This document shows, one piece after another, positions 8,041 through 17,362 of a stretch of 64,000 nt of DNA. Numbering within the stretch: position 1 is the first letter of the stretch; each line of letters starts with the position of its first letter. The DNA is from Clostridiisalibacter paucivorans DSM 22131 (GTDB lineage: Bacteria; Bacillota; Clostridia; Tissierellales; Clostridiisalibacteraceae), in NCBI RefSeq assembly GCF_000620125.1, contig NZ_JHVL01000005.1, positions 1 to 64,000 on the forward strand. Reading direction: 5' to 3'. Made by a program: the position numbers and the translations under genes. The notes beneath the pieces are model-generated. The model made no database searches, was not told the DNA's origin, and saw only the letters and a program-made list of their open reading frames with translations.

Positions 8041-9351
8041 TTATTTTTCAGATTTAAACTTCAGAATCTCATTATATTTTTTTTGAATTATTTGTATTAG
8101 CTCCTTTTTAGTTTTATTTCCATAATTAATGACTTTTTTATTTACATGAGTTAGCAAGATATTATATATAGGACCAGGTTTTATTCCTAGTTTTTTAAGG
8201 TCATTACCGTTCAAAAAGACTTTTCTATATCTTAGATCATTTAGATATGATTGTATTCTTTTTAGTACACCTTTTTTATCTTTATTTATAACTAATAAAA
8301 ACATTATAAAACTAGGGTCATTTAGACTATTTAATACACTATATATATCATAATTACTAGAGTTTTCTCTATTCAATATCATATCTATGTGGGGATATTC
8401 ATAAATTAAAAAATCTATAGAGGTTTTAATCCTTTTTATGCTGATATTGTTTTTGATAAAATCCAATCTGTTTAAACTCACATTATTTAGTAACAATAAT
8501 AACTTAACATTGTTATAATTACAATTATTTAATGAAAAGTTTGTTTTAATTTTTTTATAGTTTTTATCTAAATATTTTAGGCATTCTATAATTTTTTCAT
8601 TTAACAAATTTTTATCTATAAACTCTAATAGATTATAAGATTGAAGTTCTAAGAGGGGTGCATAACAATTCTTTTCTTCTAATATTTTCAACACTTCATT
8701 GAATAATCTATCCATACTAACTGTCCTTATATTTTTTTGATTTATTGAATTCAACATCAATTTATCAGTATTGTATTCAATCTTAAATCCCAATCGATTT
8801 TTAAGTTTTATGGCTCTATATAATCTAGTAGGATCTTCGATAAAAGAGTTCTTGTGTAAAATTCTTATATATTTTTTATTTATATCTTCAAGTCCCCCTG
8901 TATAATCTATCAATTTTGGCCTTTTTATATCTTTAAAATCCATCAACAATGTATTGATTGTAAAATCTCTTCTAAATACATCTTGTATTATTGATGCTTT
9001 CATTATACTGGGCAACTTCCCAGGTTCAATGTAAAGTTCTTTTCTAGCCATAGCAATATCTATATTGATGCTATCCTTTTTAATAGACACTGTATTGAAA
9101 TCTTTAAACATCTTAGCTTGTCCCTTTAATATATAGTTTAATTCATTAATAATATTTGGGGAGAAGATATCTATAACAAAATCTAAATCAAATTCATTTA
9201 CATCTTTTTTTAACAGCATATCCCTTGGAAATCCTCCTGTTAAATATACATTAAAATTATATTTGACAGATATATTATTTATAATTTCTAAAATTTTCTT
9301 TATTTTATTTGGTATATGTCTAGAGTCTAAATCTATAATCTTTTTTACCAT
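8041..9351 (-). CDS. cca: CCA tRNA nucleotidyltransferase / poly(A) polymerase family
   Basis: The enzyme adds or repairs the CCA end of tRNAs. The head domain has the nucleotidyltransferase signature GGFPRDMLLKKDVNEFDLDF (near residue 40), with the two metal-binding aspartates in DLD, and the RRDFTINTLLMD motif near residue 129. Neck and body follow (DPTRLYRAIKLKNRLGF, RLFNEVLKIL). No HD phosphohydrolase motif is evident. With 436 residues it matches class II enzymes. It is read just upstream of the site-2 protease gene. Confidence 0.9.
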   Translation of the reverse strand: MVKKIIDLDSRHIPNKIKKILEIINNISVKYNFNVYLTGGFPRDMLLKKDVNEFDLDFVIDIFSPNIINELNYILKGQAKMFKDFNTVSIKKDSINIDIAMARKELYIEPGKLPSIMKASIIQDVFRRDFTINTLLMDFKDIKRPKLIDYTGGLEDINKKYIRILHKNSFIEDPTRLYRAIKLKNRLGFKIEYNTDKLMLNSINQKNIRTVSMDRLFNEVLKILEEKNCYAPLLELQSYNLLEFIDKNLLNEKIIECLKYLDKNYKKIKTNFSLNNCNYNNVKLLLLLNNVSLNRLDFIKNNISIKRIKTSIDFLIYEYPHIDMILNRENSSNYDIYSVLNSLNDPSFIMFLLVINKDKKGVLKRIQSYLNDLRYRKVFLNGNDLKKLGIKPGPIYNILLTHVNKKVINYGNKTKKELIQIIQKKYNEILKFKSEK

Positions 9352-9392
9352 TGAACAATCTCCCTAATAATACAATAATTTTGTAAATATAA

Positions 9393-9440
9393 TTAGTAGT
9401 CCATAAATAAATTAAAGTGTCTATTTTAATATGAACTACT
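9393..9440. repeat. weak copy of the TTAGTAGT/ACTACTAA palindromic repeat
   Basis: AATTAGTAGT near 9399 and ACTACTAATT near 9434 face each other in the spacer between the second DD-carboxypeptidase and cca. Only the arm ends resemble copies A-C and the central motif is missing, so membership of the family is uncertain. Confidence 0.3.
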
Positions 9441-9457
9441 AATTATTTTATCAACTG

Positions 9458-10633
9458 TTAATTTGTACTAATATACTTATCATAAATTTTATTTAGCATA
9501 TCAATGGGATTTGCCTTTGGAATATCTTCATCTATTGTAAGATTAACTTTTCCTAATAATATTTCATTTTCTTTTATCACCATTTCTCCTATTATATCAT
9601 TAGATTTAAGAGGAGCCTTGATATATTCTGGCAATATAATTTCTTTATCAAATTTTTTGTTGCTTCCTTTTTTTACTAGTACGTATAGATCATCTTTAGC
9701 TAAAATATTTACTTTTTCTTTTTTTCCTTTTTCTATAGGTATTTGTTTAATAATATCTCCTTTATTGCATATAAGTGTGGACTCATAGTTTGCAAATCCG
9801 TAATCAAGTAACTTAATAGATTCTTTAAATCTATTGTTTGAAGTATCACATCCTAATACTACAGATATTAGATTTAAATTTTCCCGTTTTGCAGAGGCAG
9901 CAAGGCAGTAACCAGCACTTTGTGTGAATCCAGTTTTTATTCCATTGGCACCCTTATAGTTTTTTATTAGCCTATTTGTATTAACTAACTGTTGTTCCAC
10001 ATCGTTATTTTTTCCAACATGTATTGTATCCATCCATTTTGTGAGCCATTGATGAACCATAGTATGTTTCAAAAGTTCCTTAGACATTAGAGATATATCA
10101 TATGCAGATGTGTAATGATTTTCATGGGGCAGTCCTGTAGGATTTTCGAAATTTGTATTTTTCATATTTAAATCCTTTGCTCTGTCATTCATCATTTTTA
10201 CAAATAATTCATTATTTCCAGCTATATGTTCTCCTAATGCCACAGAAGCATCATTGGCTGATCTTAAACATACTGCTTTTAACAAGTCTTCTACCGTGTT
10301 AACACCATTCGGTTCAAGATATACTTGACTGCCTCCCATACTAGATGCATATGGGCTTATAACTACTTTATCTTGTAAAGATATCTTTCCTTGTTCAATA
10401 GACTCCATAGTTAATAGAAGAACCATTACTTTAGTTATACTAGCAGGTTCCAATTTTTTATGACTGTCCTTTTCATAAATTACTTTTCCAGTATTAGCAT
10501 CAACTAAAATAGCTGACTTACAGTTTAGTTCAAAAGGTGTAGATTCCATAGCATAAATATTAGCAATGGATATATTCATAAGTATAATTATTGTAACACA
10601 TATTATAAAATATTTATTGTTAAATATTTTCAA
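9458..10633 (-). CDS. D-alanyl-D-alanine carboxypeptidase
   Basis: This is a second low-molecular-weight penicillin-binding protein in the window. It has a signal peptide (residues 1-28), then the active-site SITK (in EPASITKVMVL), SAN (in LRSANDASVALG) and KTG (in GIKTGFTQSAGYC), followed by a C-terminal beta domain. Its sequence is clearly diverged from the dacF at 3826 and keeps the usual KTG. The start is TTG at 10633 behind AGGAAG. Its placement beside pdp and punA recalls the drm-punA-pdp-dacF order of Bacilli, so this may be the true dacF equivalent. Confidence 0.9.
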   Translation of the reverse strand: MKIFNNKYFIICVTIIILMNISIANIYAMESTPFELNCKSAILVDANTGKVIYEKDSHKKLEPASITKVMVLLLTMESIEQGKISLQDKVVISPYASSMGGSQVYLEPNGVNTVEDLLKAVCLRSANDASVALGEHIAGNNELFVKMMNDRAKDLNMKNTNFENPTGLPHENHYTSAYDISLMSKELLKHTMVHQWLTKWMDTIHVGKNNDVEQQLVNTNRLIKNYKGANGIKTGFTQSAGYCLAASAKRENLNLISVVLGCDTSNNRFKESIKLLDYGFANYESTLICNKGDIIKQIPIEKGKKEKVNILAKDDLYVLVKKGSNKKFDKEIILPEYIKAPLKSNDIIGEMVIKENEILLGKVNLTIDEDIPKANPIDMLNKIYDKYISTN

Positions 10634-10707
10634 GTTATCACTTCCTTTATTTTTTAATAATATCTTTCCCTCAGGATTATTAACTTATTCTATAGTCCAA
10701 AAACAAA

Positions 10708-10755
10708 AATAAGCCTCAATAAACAACTAGAAATAGTCGTTTATTGAGGCTTATT
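10708..10755 (-). terminator. strong terminator after pdp
   Basis: An almost perfect 22-bp stem (AATAAGCCTCAATAAACGAC and complement) has a 4-base loop, followed on the minus strand by TTTGTTTTT. It ends the xerD-punA-punA-pdp group. Confidence 0.9.
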
Positions 10756-10765
10756 TTGTTAAAAG

Positions 10766-12091
10766 TTAAAATAATTTTATATTATCTTTGTCTATAATCC
10801 TCATTATCAATTTTTCTTCTTCAATAGATGTTTTAGATATATCTATGGCATTTTCTAATATATGGATAGATTTTTCTATATTTAGCATATCATTGCCATG
10901 AACATATGCCAAAACTTCTCCTTTATTTATTTTGTCAGATATTTTTTTATTTAATACTATTCCTACTGACAAATCAATATTCCCTTCTTTTGTATCTCTT
11001 CCAGCACCTAAAGTTAGTGCAGCTTTTCCGATCTCTTCTGCATACATATTTTTGATGTATCCAGAAGCCTGGCTTTTTAATTCTACTATATATTTAGCTT
11101 TAGGAAGCAATCCAGTATTTTTTATACATGCTTCATTTCCACCTTGTGCATTTACCATTTCAATGAATTTATTCAATGCACTTCCATCTTTTAATGTTTT
11201 AGCTAGCTTATTTTTGCCATCATCAATATTGTTAACTATGCCGCCCAGATATAATAAATATGATCCCAAATTTAAGCATAGTTTAACTAAGTCTTCTGGA
11301 CCATTATTATTAAGGGTATCTATTGCTTCTTTAACCTCAAGGGCATTACCAACTGCTTTTCCCAAAGGTTGATTCATATTTGATAATAGTGCTATCACTT
11401 TTTTATTCATGCGAGTACCTATTTCTACCATAACTTTGGCTAATTGAGATGCTTGTTCTATGGTCTTCATAAAAGCACCATTACCAACTTTAACATCTAA
11501 TACTATTGCGTCAGAGCCAGATGCTAGCTTTTTACTCATGATACTACTGGCAATCAAAGAAATATTGTCCACTGTCGCAGTTACATCCCTTAATGCGTAT
11601 AATTTTTTGTCAGCTGGAGCTATATTAGCAGTTTGTCCACATATAGACAATTTTATTTTATTTACATTATTTATAAATTCATTTTTTGTAAGGGCTACAT
11701 TGAATCCTTTAATAGATTCCAGTTTATCTAAGGTTCCACCAGTGTGACCTAATCCCCTGCCTGACATTTTAGCTACAGGTAACCCACAAGCAGCTACCAT
11801 TGGTCCTAATACTAATGTTGTTTTGTCTCCTACCCCACCAGTGCTATGTTTGTCTACTTTTATACCATCTATAGAAGATAAATCAACTTGCTCTCCAGAA
11901 TTTATCATAGCTTCAGTTAAATTAGCAGTTTCCTCCATATTCATTTTGTTTAAAAATATGGCCATTAGTAATGATGAGATTTGATAATCTTCTATATTTC
12001 CCTTTGTGTAGCCATTAATAAAAAAATTTATTTCTGATTTAGTTAATGAAAATCCATCTCTTTTTTTCTTGATAATATCATAGATTCTCAT
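10766..12091 (-). CDS. pdp: pyrimidine-nucleoside phosphorylase
   Basis: The enzyme splits uridine and thymidine with phosphate to give the base and (deoxy)ribose 1-phosphate. The family signature SGRGLGHTGGTLDKLESI is near residue 113, and the phosphate-binding KHSTGGVGDKTTLVLGP is near residue 84. Residues KLYALRDVTATVDNISLIA contain the base-binding Arg/Ser region. The length of 441 is normal. It abuts the second purine nucleoside phosphorylase gene, so the operon covers both purine and pyrimidine salvage. Confidence 0.95.
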   Translation of the reverse strand: MRIYDIIKKKRDGFSLTKSEINFFINGYTKGNIEDYQISSLLMAIFLNKMNMEETANLTEAMINSGEQVDLSSIDGIKVDKHSTGGVGDKTTLVLGPMVAACGLPVAKMSGRGLGHTGGTLDKLESIKGFNVALTKNEFINNVNKIKLSICGQTANIAPADKKLYALRDVTATVDNISLIASSIMSKKLASGSDAIVLDVKVGNGAFMKTIEQASQLAKVMVEIGTRMNKKVIALLSNMNQPLGKAVGNALEVKEAIDTLNNNGPEDLVKLCLNLGSYLLYLGGIVNNIDDGKNKLAKTLKDGSALNKFIEMVNAQGGNEACIKNTGLLPKAKYIVELKSQASGYIKNMYAEEIGKAALTLGAGRDTKEGNIDLSVGIVLNKKISDKINKGEVLAYVHGNDMLNIEKSIHILENAIDISKTSIEEEKLIMRIIDKDNIKLF

Positions 12092-12919
12092 CTATAAATA
12101 CACCTCATTTAATATTCCTTTCACTAATTTTATAAATTTAGGTCTGGTTTTATTGGCAACCTCTACTACTTGTTCATGACTTATGGATTCTATTTCATCT
12201 GCAATGGCCATGTCAGTAATACATGATATACCTAACACTTTGATTTTAGAATGATTTGCCACAATAACCTCTGGAACGGTAGACATACCTATAGTGTCTC
12301 CTCCTATATTTCTAAGCATTCTAAGTTCAGCTCTTGAGAAGTAATATGGACCACTAACTGCTGCATAGACTCCTTTTTTTACTTCTATTTCTAAATTTTG
12401 TGCTACTCTTTCAGCTAAACTAATTAATTCACTATCATAGGCCCTTGACATATCGGGAAATCTTGGTCCCAATTCATTGTAATTTGTTCCTATTAATGGA
12501 TTATAGCCCATGAAATTTATATGATCTTCTATTAACATTAGGGCTCCTGGATAGAGCTCTTTATTCATACCACCACATGCATTAGTTACTAAAAGCATTT
12601 CTATGCCTAATGATTTCATAACTCTTACTGGAAATGTTACTTCTTTCATTGTATAACCTTCATAATAATGAAATCTTCCTTGCATTGCCACAACCTTTTT
12701 TCCTTCTAAATAACCAAAATATAACTTGCCTTCATGACCTTCAACAGTAGATATAGGAAAGTTAGGTATTTCTTCATATTTTAATATTATAGGAGATTCT
12801 ATTTCATTAGCCAATGTTCCCAATCCTGAACCTAATATTAATCCTATATCTGGTTTAAAATCCACTCTATCTTTTAAAAAGTTTTCTGTTTCTTTTATTT
12901 TTTCAATTAATGTTTTCAT
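12092..12919 (-). CDS. purine-nucleoside phosphorylase paralogue with altered base-specificity residues
   Basis: This belongs to the trimeric PNP/MTAP family: LILGSGLG near the N-terminus, phosphate-contact GRFHYYEGY, and GMSTVPEVIVANH. The two positions that select 6-oxopurines differ from its neighbour: GPTYETPAE becomes GPYYFSRAE, losing the base-binding Glu, and CITNMA becomes CITDMA, an Asn-to-Asp change. Human MTAP shows the same logic (GPRFSTRAE, ATDYD), so adenosine or 5'-methylthioadenosine is a more likely substrate than guanosine or inosine. ATG at 12919 is preferred to GTG at 12928. It abuts pdp and lies 13 bases after the canonical punA. Confidence 0.85.
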   Translation of the reverse strand: MKTLIEKIKETENFLKDRVDFKPDIGLILGSGLGTLANEIESPIILKYEEIPNFPISTVEGHEGKLYFGYLEGKKVVAMQGRFHYYEGYTMKEVTFPVRVMKSLGIEMLLVTNACGGMNKELYPGALMLIEDHINFMGYNPLIGTNYNELGPRFPDMSRAYDSELISLAERVAQNLEIEVKKGVYAAVSGPYYFSRAELRMLRNIGGDTIGMSTVPEVIVANHSKIKVLGISCITDMAIADEIESISHEQVVEVANKTRPKFIKLVKGILNEVYL

Positions 12920-12932
12920 TAATATCACTTCC

Positions 12933-13748
12933 TTATAATTTTTTTATAATATTTTTAGTAAGCATAATAAATTGATCTTTGATTCTTTCCGAAGTTTCAA
13001 TTACTTCTTTATGGTCAAGAGGTTTGTCTAATATACCAGCAGCCATATTCGTTATACAAGAGATCCCTAAAACTTTCATTTTCATATGAACAGCAGATAT
13101 AACTTCTGGTACTGTAGACATCCCCACCGCATCTGCTCCTAAGTATGAAGCTACTTTTACTTCTGCAGGAGTCTCATATGTTGGACCAGTTAAAAACATA
13201 TAAGTACCTTTTTTAATTTGTAATTCTATTTCTTTTGCAGTTTCTAAAGCTATATCTATAAAATCAGCACTATATGCATGAGACATATCTGGAAACCTAG
13301 GACCTAAATCATTATGATTTTTTCCTATTAAAGGATTATTAAAAGCAAAATTTATATGGTCTTCTATAATCATTAAGTCTCCTGGTTTGAAATTTTTATT
13401 TACCCCTCCAGCAGCATTGGTTACTAATAGTTTTTTTGCCCCTAACATATTCATCACTCTCACTGGAAAGACTACTTGTTTCATATCATAGCCTTCGTAA
13501 TAGTGAAACCTTCCCTGCATAGCAATCACTTTTTTTCCCATAAGCTCCCCAAAAACTAACTGACCTTTATGTCCCTTTACTGTTGATTTTGGGAAATTTG
13601 GTATATCTTCATATTTAATTATTATTTTATCCTTTATTTCATCTGCTAAAACTCCTAATCCTGAACCTAAAATCATTGCTATTTCAGGAGATTTTTTAAA
13701 TCTTTTTTCTAGATATTCTTTACTCTCCATTATCTTTTTCAAACTCAA
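12933..13748 (-). CDS. punA: purine-nucleoside phosphorylase (canonical)
   Basis: It cleaves inosine and guanosine to base plus ribose 1-phosphate. All trimeric-PNP motifs are intact: ILGSGLGVLADEI, the phosphate-binding GRFHYYEGYD, VTNAAGGVN, the base-binding Glu in TGPTYETPAEV, and Asn in CITNMAAG. The length of 271 is typical. The start is TTG at 13748 behind AGGAGG. It is the first of three nucleoside phosphorylase genes in a row. Confidence 0.95.
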   Translation of the reverse strand: MSLKKIMESKEYLEKRFKKSPEIAMILGSGLGVLADEIKDKIIIKYEDIPNFPKSTVKGHKGQLVFGELMGKKVIAMQGRFHYYEGYDMKQVVFPVRVMNMLGAKKLLVTNAAGGVNKNFKPGDLMIIEDHINFAFNNPLIGKNHNDLGPRFPDMSHAYSADFIDIALETAKEIELQIKKGTYMFLTGPTYETPAEVKVASYLGADAVGMSTVPEVISAVHMKMKVLGISCITNMAAGILDKPLDHKEVIETSERIKDQFIMLTKNIIKKL

Positions 13749-13849
13749 AAAAACAACCTCCTTTTTTAAGTATTTGTATATTTATTATACATAAACAAAA
13801 GAATCTCCTTATATAATATTAAGCAGAAGATTCTTCTATATGTAAAATG

Positions 13850-14734
13850 TCATGCCCTTGGATGATTCTTTTTGTAAACATCTTTTATTTTATTATTTTC
13901 AATTTTAGTATATATTTGTGTTGTAGATATGTCTGAATGCCCTAACATTTCCTGAACTGATTTAAGATCTGCTCCATTTTGTATAAGATGAGCAGCAAAG
14001 GAATGTCTCAGAGTATGGGGCGTTATTTTTTTATCTATATTGGCCTTTTTGGTGTAATATTTTATTATCTTCCAAAATCCTTGACGAGTAAGCCTATTTC
14101 CATAATAATTTACAAAAAGAGCCTTTTCATTATCATTCTTAATCAGGATATCTCTATAATCTTTTATGTATTTACTTAAAACTTCAATTGATATCTTACC
14201 TATAGGTATAACTCTTTCATTAGAAGAATTTTTTCCTCCGATAACAAATCCAACATCTAAATTTATATCTTCTAAGTTTAAAGATACTAACTCTGTTACT
14301 CTTATGCCAGCAGCATATAGTAACTCTAACATAGCTTTATCCCTTACTCCTTTTGATGTATCATTACTAGGTTGACTTAATAATAGCTCTACTTCACTAT
14401 GAGTAAGTATATCTGGAAGTTTTTTTTCTTGCTTTGGAGATTTTAAATTGATAGTTGGATCTTTATTTAATATACCTATATTAATAAGATATTGACAGAA
14501 AGACCTTAAAGAGGCTAGTGACCGAGATACTGTTGATGTAGCCTTTCCCCTTTTTTTCAAAATCATCATATACTTTATAACATTAGTTTTTGTAAATTGT
14601 TCTATTGGTGTATCAATAGTACTTAGATATGTAATAAACTGTTCTAAATCTCTTTTATAAGATTCTATAGTGTTTTGAGATAACTCTTTCTCATACAACA
14701 AATAATCAATAAATCCATATAATACATCATTCAT
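13850..14734 (-). CDS. xerD: tyrosine recombinase XerD
   Basis: XerC/XerD resolve chromosome dimers at dif. An N-terminal SAM-like core-binding domain (residues 1-85) precedes the catalytic domain with Arg in AAGIRVTELVSL, the HTLRHSFAAHLI box (His and Arg), LGHSDISTTQIYT, and the nucleophile Tyr in IYT near residue 279. The length of 294 is normal. The gene order xerD-punA-pdp-dacF is common in Firmicutes and supports XerD rather than a phage integrase. Confidence 0.9.
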   Translation of the reverse strand: MNDVLYGFIDYLLYEKELSQNTIESYKRDLEQFITYLSTIDTPIEQFTKTNVIKYMMILKKRGKATSTVSRSLASLRSFCQYLINIGILNKDPTINLKSPKQEKKLPDILTHSEVELLLSQPSNDTSKGVRDKAMLELLYAAGIRVTELVSLNLEDINLDVGFVIGGKNSSNERVIPIGKISIEVLSKYIKDYRDILIKNDNEKALFVNYYGNRLTRQGFWKIIKYYTKKANIDKKITPHTLRHSFAAHLIQNGADLKSVQEMLGHSDISTTQIYTKIENNKIKDVYKKNHPRA

Positions 14735-14893
14735 ATTATTTCCCCTTTGATAAAAATAGATCTAGATTTTTTAACATGGAATATTTTATTAATCTTTAAT
14801 TAAAATATAGTATTAGCTTCTATATTCTATAACATTCAACAAGAATAATCAAATTCCTTTATTTTTCTTTAAAAATAGAAACTAATATGACTT

Positions 14894-15526
14894 TTACATG
14901 GTTTTTAATACTATTTTCATAAAAACAGGAGTAAAGTATCCTTCAATAAGCCCACCTATAATCAATAATAAAGATAATAGTATAATTATAGAAGTAAATG
15001 TAATACATCTTTTTCGAAAGCTTATTCTTTTTGTATTATTTATTCTTAAATTGATAGTTTTTAATGCGAAATTTATAGACAGAACTGATGCAATAATTAT
15101 ACTAGGAATTATAAAGATATTTTGAGGTACAATGGTTAATAATGCAAAAATTAAGCCTTTCATGCCAAATTCGGTAAATAATATGCCTACAGTAAAGCCT
15201 AGTGCTACACCTTTTAACATTACTATAAATAATATTAGTGGTACACCTATTATTATTATTCCCATAACCCATATAAGAATAATACTAATTATATTATTTT
15301 TATATGAATATTTAAATATATTTAAAGGTTCCAAACTATCATTCTCTAAAACATTGAAAAGTGTATTTATAAAATTTATTAATTGATTTTTTTCATTAAT
15401 TCCTATAGCATTTATTAAAATAGCCCCTATTGAAATACCAACCATAAAAAAAACTAGAATTAAGAAATACAAAAAAATATTACTTTTAAAATGCTTGTAT
15501 ACAAAATTCATAATGTTGTTTATCAA
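14894..15526 (-). CDS. spoIIM: stage II sporulation protein M
   Basis: SpoIIM is a membrane protein of the DMP engulfment machinery, working with SpoIID and SpoIIP to remodel septal peptidoglycan. About five transmembrane helices are visible, with the family core GVALGFTVGILFTEFGMKGL followed by VPQNIFIIPSIIIAS. An upstream ATG at 15544 contains the AAGGGGG ribosome site within its own codons, so TTG at 15526 is the better start. The 158 bases between it and xerD hold no gene. Confidence 0.9.
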   Translation of the reverse strand: MINNIMNFVYKHFKSNIFLYFLILVFFMVGISIGAILINAIGINEKNQLINFINTLFNVLENDSLEPLNIFKYSYKNNIISIILIWVMGIIIIGVPLILFIVMLKGVALGFTVGILFTEFGMKGLIFALLTIVPQNIFIIPSIIIASVLSINFALKTINLRINNTKRISFRKRCITFTSIIILLSLLLIIGGLIEGYFTPVFMKIVLKTM

Positions 15527-15594
15527 AAAAAATCCCCCTTTCATACAAGCCTTTACAAATAATTATGCTTGTCAGGGAGATTATATTACTCATA

Positions 15595-15630
15595 ATTATT
15601 ATAGTTTTTAATGCTAAAAACTATAATAAT
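15595..15630 (-). terminator. hairpin after nudF
   Basis: The inverted repeat ATTATTATAGTTTTTA / TAAAAACTATAATAAT with a 4-base loop follows the nudF stop. No clean T-run follows on the minus strand, so it may act as a terminator or an RNA stabiliser. Confidence 0.55.
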
Positions 15631-15636
15631 ATTAAT

Positions 15637-16179
15637 TTATTCTTTTTCACATGCAAACTTTTTAGCTAAAAGGATAGCTATTATTGTCTTGCTATCAAGT
15701 ATTTTGCCTTCTTCTATCATTGTCAGTAAATCTTCTATTTTAAGCTTAACAACATCAATATATTCATCTATATCAGGAGTTGCTTCTCCTTCATTTAATC
15801 CAGTAGCCATGAATAAATAAAGTTTTTCATTACTAAATCCTGGTGATGTGAAAAATTCTAAAATATAATCTATATTTTCAGGTGTATATCCTGTTTCTTC
15901 TTTTAATTCTCTAATGGCACAACTCTTTGGATCTTCTCCAATTTCTATTTTTCCTGCGGGTATTTCGTATAATTCATCTTCAACTGCTTTTCTATATTGC
16001 TTTACCATAATTAACTCATTTTTTTCATTTACAGCTATTATAGCAACTGCACCAGGATGCTCTACTATTTCTCTTTTAGAATATTTTTTATCAGGCAATT
16101 CCACAGTATCTATTCTTAAATTTACTATTTTACCCTCATATATTTTTTCAGACTTCATAGTCTTTTCAATATGGGCCAT
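15637..16179 (-). CDS. nudF: ADP-ribose pyrophosphatase (Nudix)
   Basis: This Nudix hydrolase cleaves ADP-ribose to AMP and ribose 5-phosphate. The complete Nudix box is GKIEIGEDPKSCAIRELKEE followed by TGY (about residues 77-99), and the N-terminal IVNLRIDTVELPDKKYSKRE matches the NudF dimerisation strand. The length is 180. It is preceded by AGGAGG at a good distance. It sits between the DUF3866 gene and spoIIM as in many Clostridia. Confidence 0.92.
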   Translation of the reverse strand: MAHIEKTMKSEKIYEGKIVNLRIDTVELPDKKYSKREIVEHPGAVAIIAVNEKNELIMVKQYRKAVEDELYEIPAGKIEIGEDPKSCAIRELKEETGYTPENIDYILEFFTSPGFSNEKLYLFMATGLNEGEATPDIDEYIDVVKLKIEDLLTMIEEGKILDSKTIIAILLAKKFACEKE

Positions 16180-16237
16180 TATTTAAACCTCCTAAAAATA
16201 ATATGTATTTATTAATATATTGTCTTTATATATTATA

Positions 16238-17347
16238 TTACTTTGAAGTCTTTTGTAAAGTAGTATTTGTTTTATGACAATTCATAAAATGAATTACCCA
16301 TCTACCTACTGCTCCTAAACTAAAAAAATATTCTTTATCTTTTTCAAAATTTCTTCCCATTGTAGTTATGTTTAAATCATATCTGTCAAGAATTTCATTT
16401 ATGTCTTTACCATTTTCATATAAAACATTATGTTTTTTATGAATTTCATTATATATTATCTGTTTTTTTATAATTTTTCTTTTTTTAAACTTTAGATAGG
16501 GTAAAACTAAATTTGTTTTTGTACACATGATATTAGTAAGATTAGTTATAGTATGATGACTAATTCCCCTATGCCGTTGTCTAGTATCAGAAAAACTTAT
16601 CCTGGGAACTGTAATACTTGTGCCATCTAAATTATTTACTGCATCTATAATTTGTCCTTGTTCTATACCTGAAAAGCCATATTTGGTACCAGTTCCTACT
16701 ATACCTGGTCCCATAGCTACTATAGTAACATCATCTTTAAATATATGTTTAGCAGCAATTAAACCTGAATATATATTTATACATTCCATATCTCCTCCAA
16801 AGGCATGACCTATAGTTATTGTATTATCTATTAATTCTTTTTTTTTAAGTTCTCTTATATTAGAACTAAGATATATAGGTAGAGCACCGCCATCGGTCAT
16901 TATATATGTTATGTTGATACTAGGCATTAAATATTTTAACATTGCAGCTATTGGACCTACCATGCTGTGCAAAGTACCTACTATTACTATAGATTTATTA
17001 AGTGTATCAAATTTATTAAAGACATCTTCATATTGTGTATTTTTTTCTTCAGCTGTAAAACATCTCATTTGAAATGGAGTATATCTTAATTTCATTATAT
17101 GTCCTTGACATTTATAATCATTTCTAAAAGAATAATTATATACTATAAAATGATATCCCCCTGTACCTAATGAAATATCCATTGCTGTAGTGTTCAATAT
17201 TACTTTATCACCAACTTCTATTTTGCCATTTAATTTATTGTAATTTATAGCCTTAGAAATTTTTTCATCTATTGATACATTGACGATAGTTATATTATCA
17301 TAGGATTCAACAATTTTTATGACTATACCTTCTTTAAAATTTATCAG
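16238..17347 (-). CDS. DUF3866 family protein, start probably a non-canonical CTG
   Basis: The family is of unknown function but is conserved beside spo0A in Clostridia. The conserved core includes NTTAMDISLGTGGYHFIVYN, AMGPGIVGTGTKYGFSGIEQ and an RQRHRGISHHTITNL segment. The first ordinary start codon, TTG at 17197, would cut into that core. The same frame stays open for 50 more codons upstream (EGIVIKIVES, KAINYNKLNGKIEVGDKVIL), which clearly belong to the protein. The best candidate is CTG at 17347 directly behind GGGGTGGG, giving 369 residues; a lost ATG frame at 17361 is the alternative. It begins right after the stop of the MraY-like gene. Confidence 0.8.
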   Translation of the reverse strand: MINFKEGIVIKIVESYDNITIVNVSIDEKISKAINYNKLNGKIEVGDKVILNTTAMDISLGTGGYHFIVYNYSFRNDYKCQGHIMKLRYTPFQMRCFTAEEKNTQYEDVFNKFDTLNKSIVIVGTLHSMVGPIAAMLKYLMPSINITYIMTDGGALPIYLSSNIRELKKKELIDNTITIGHAFGGDMECINIYSGLIAAKHIFKDDVTIVAMGPGIVGTGTKYGFSGIEQGQIIDAVNNLDGTSITVPRISFSDTRQRHRGISHHTITNLTNIMCTKTNLVLPYLKFKKRKIIKKQIIYNEIHKKHNVLYENGKDINEILDRYDLNITTMGRNFEKDKEYFFSLGAVGRWVIHFMNCHKTNTTLQKTSK

Positions 17348-17362
17348 ATTCCCACCCCATTT

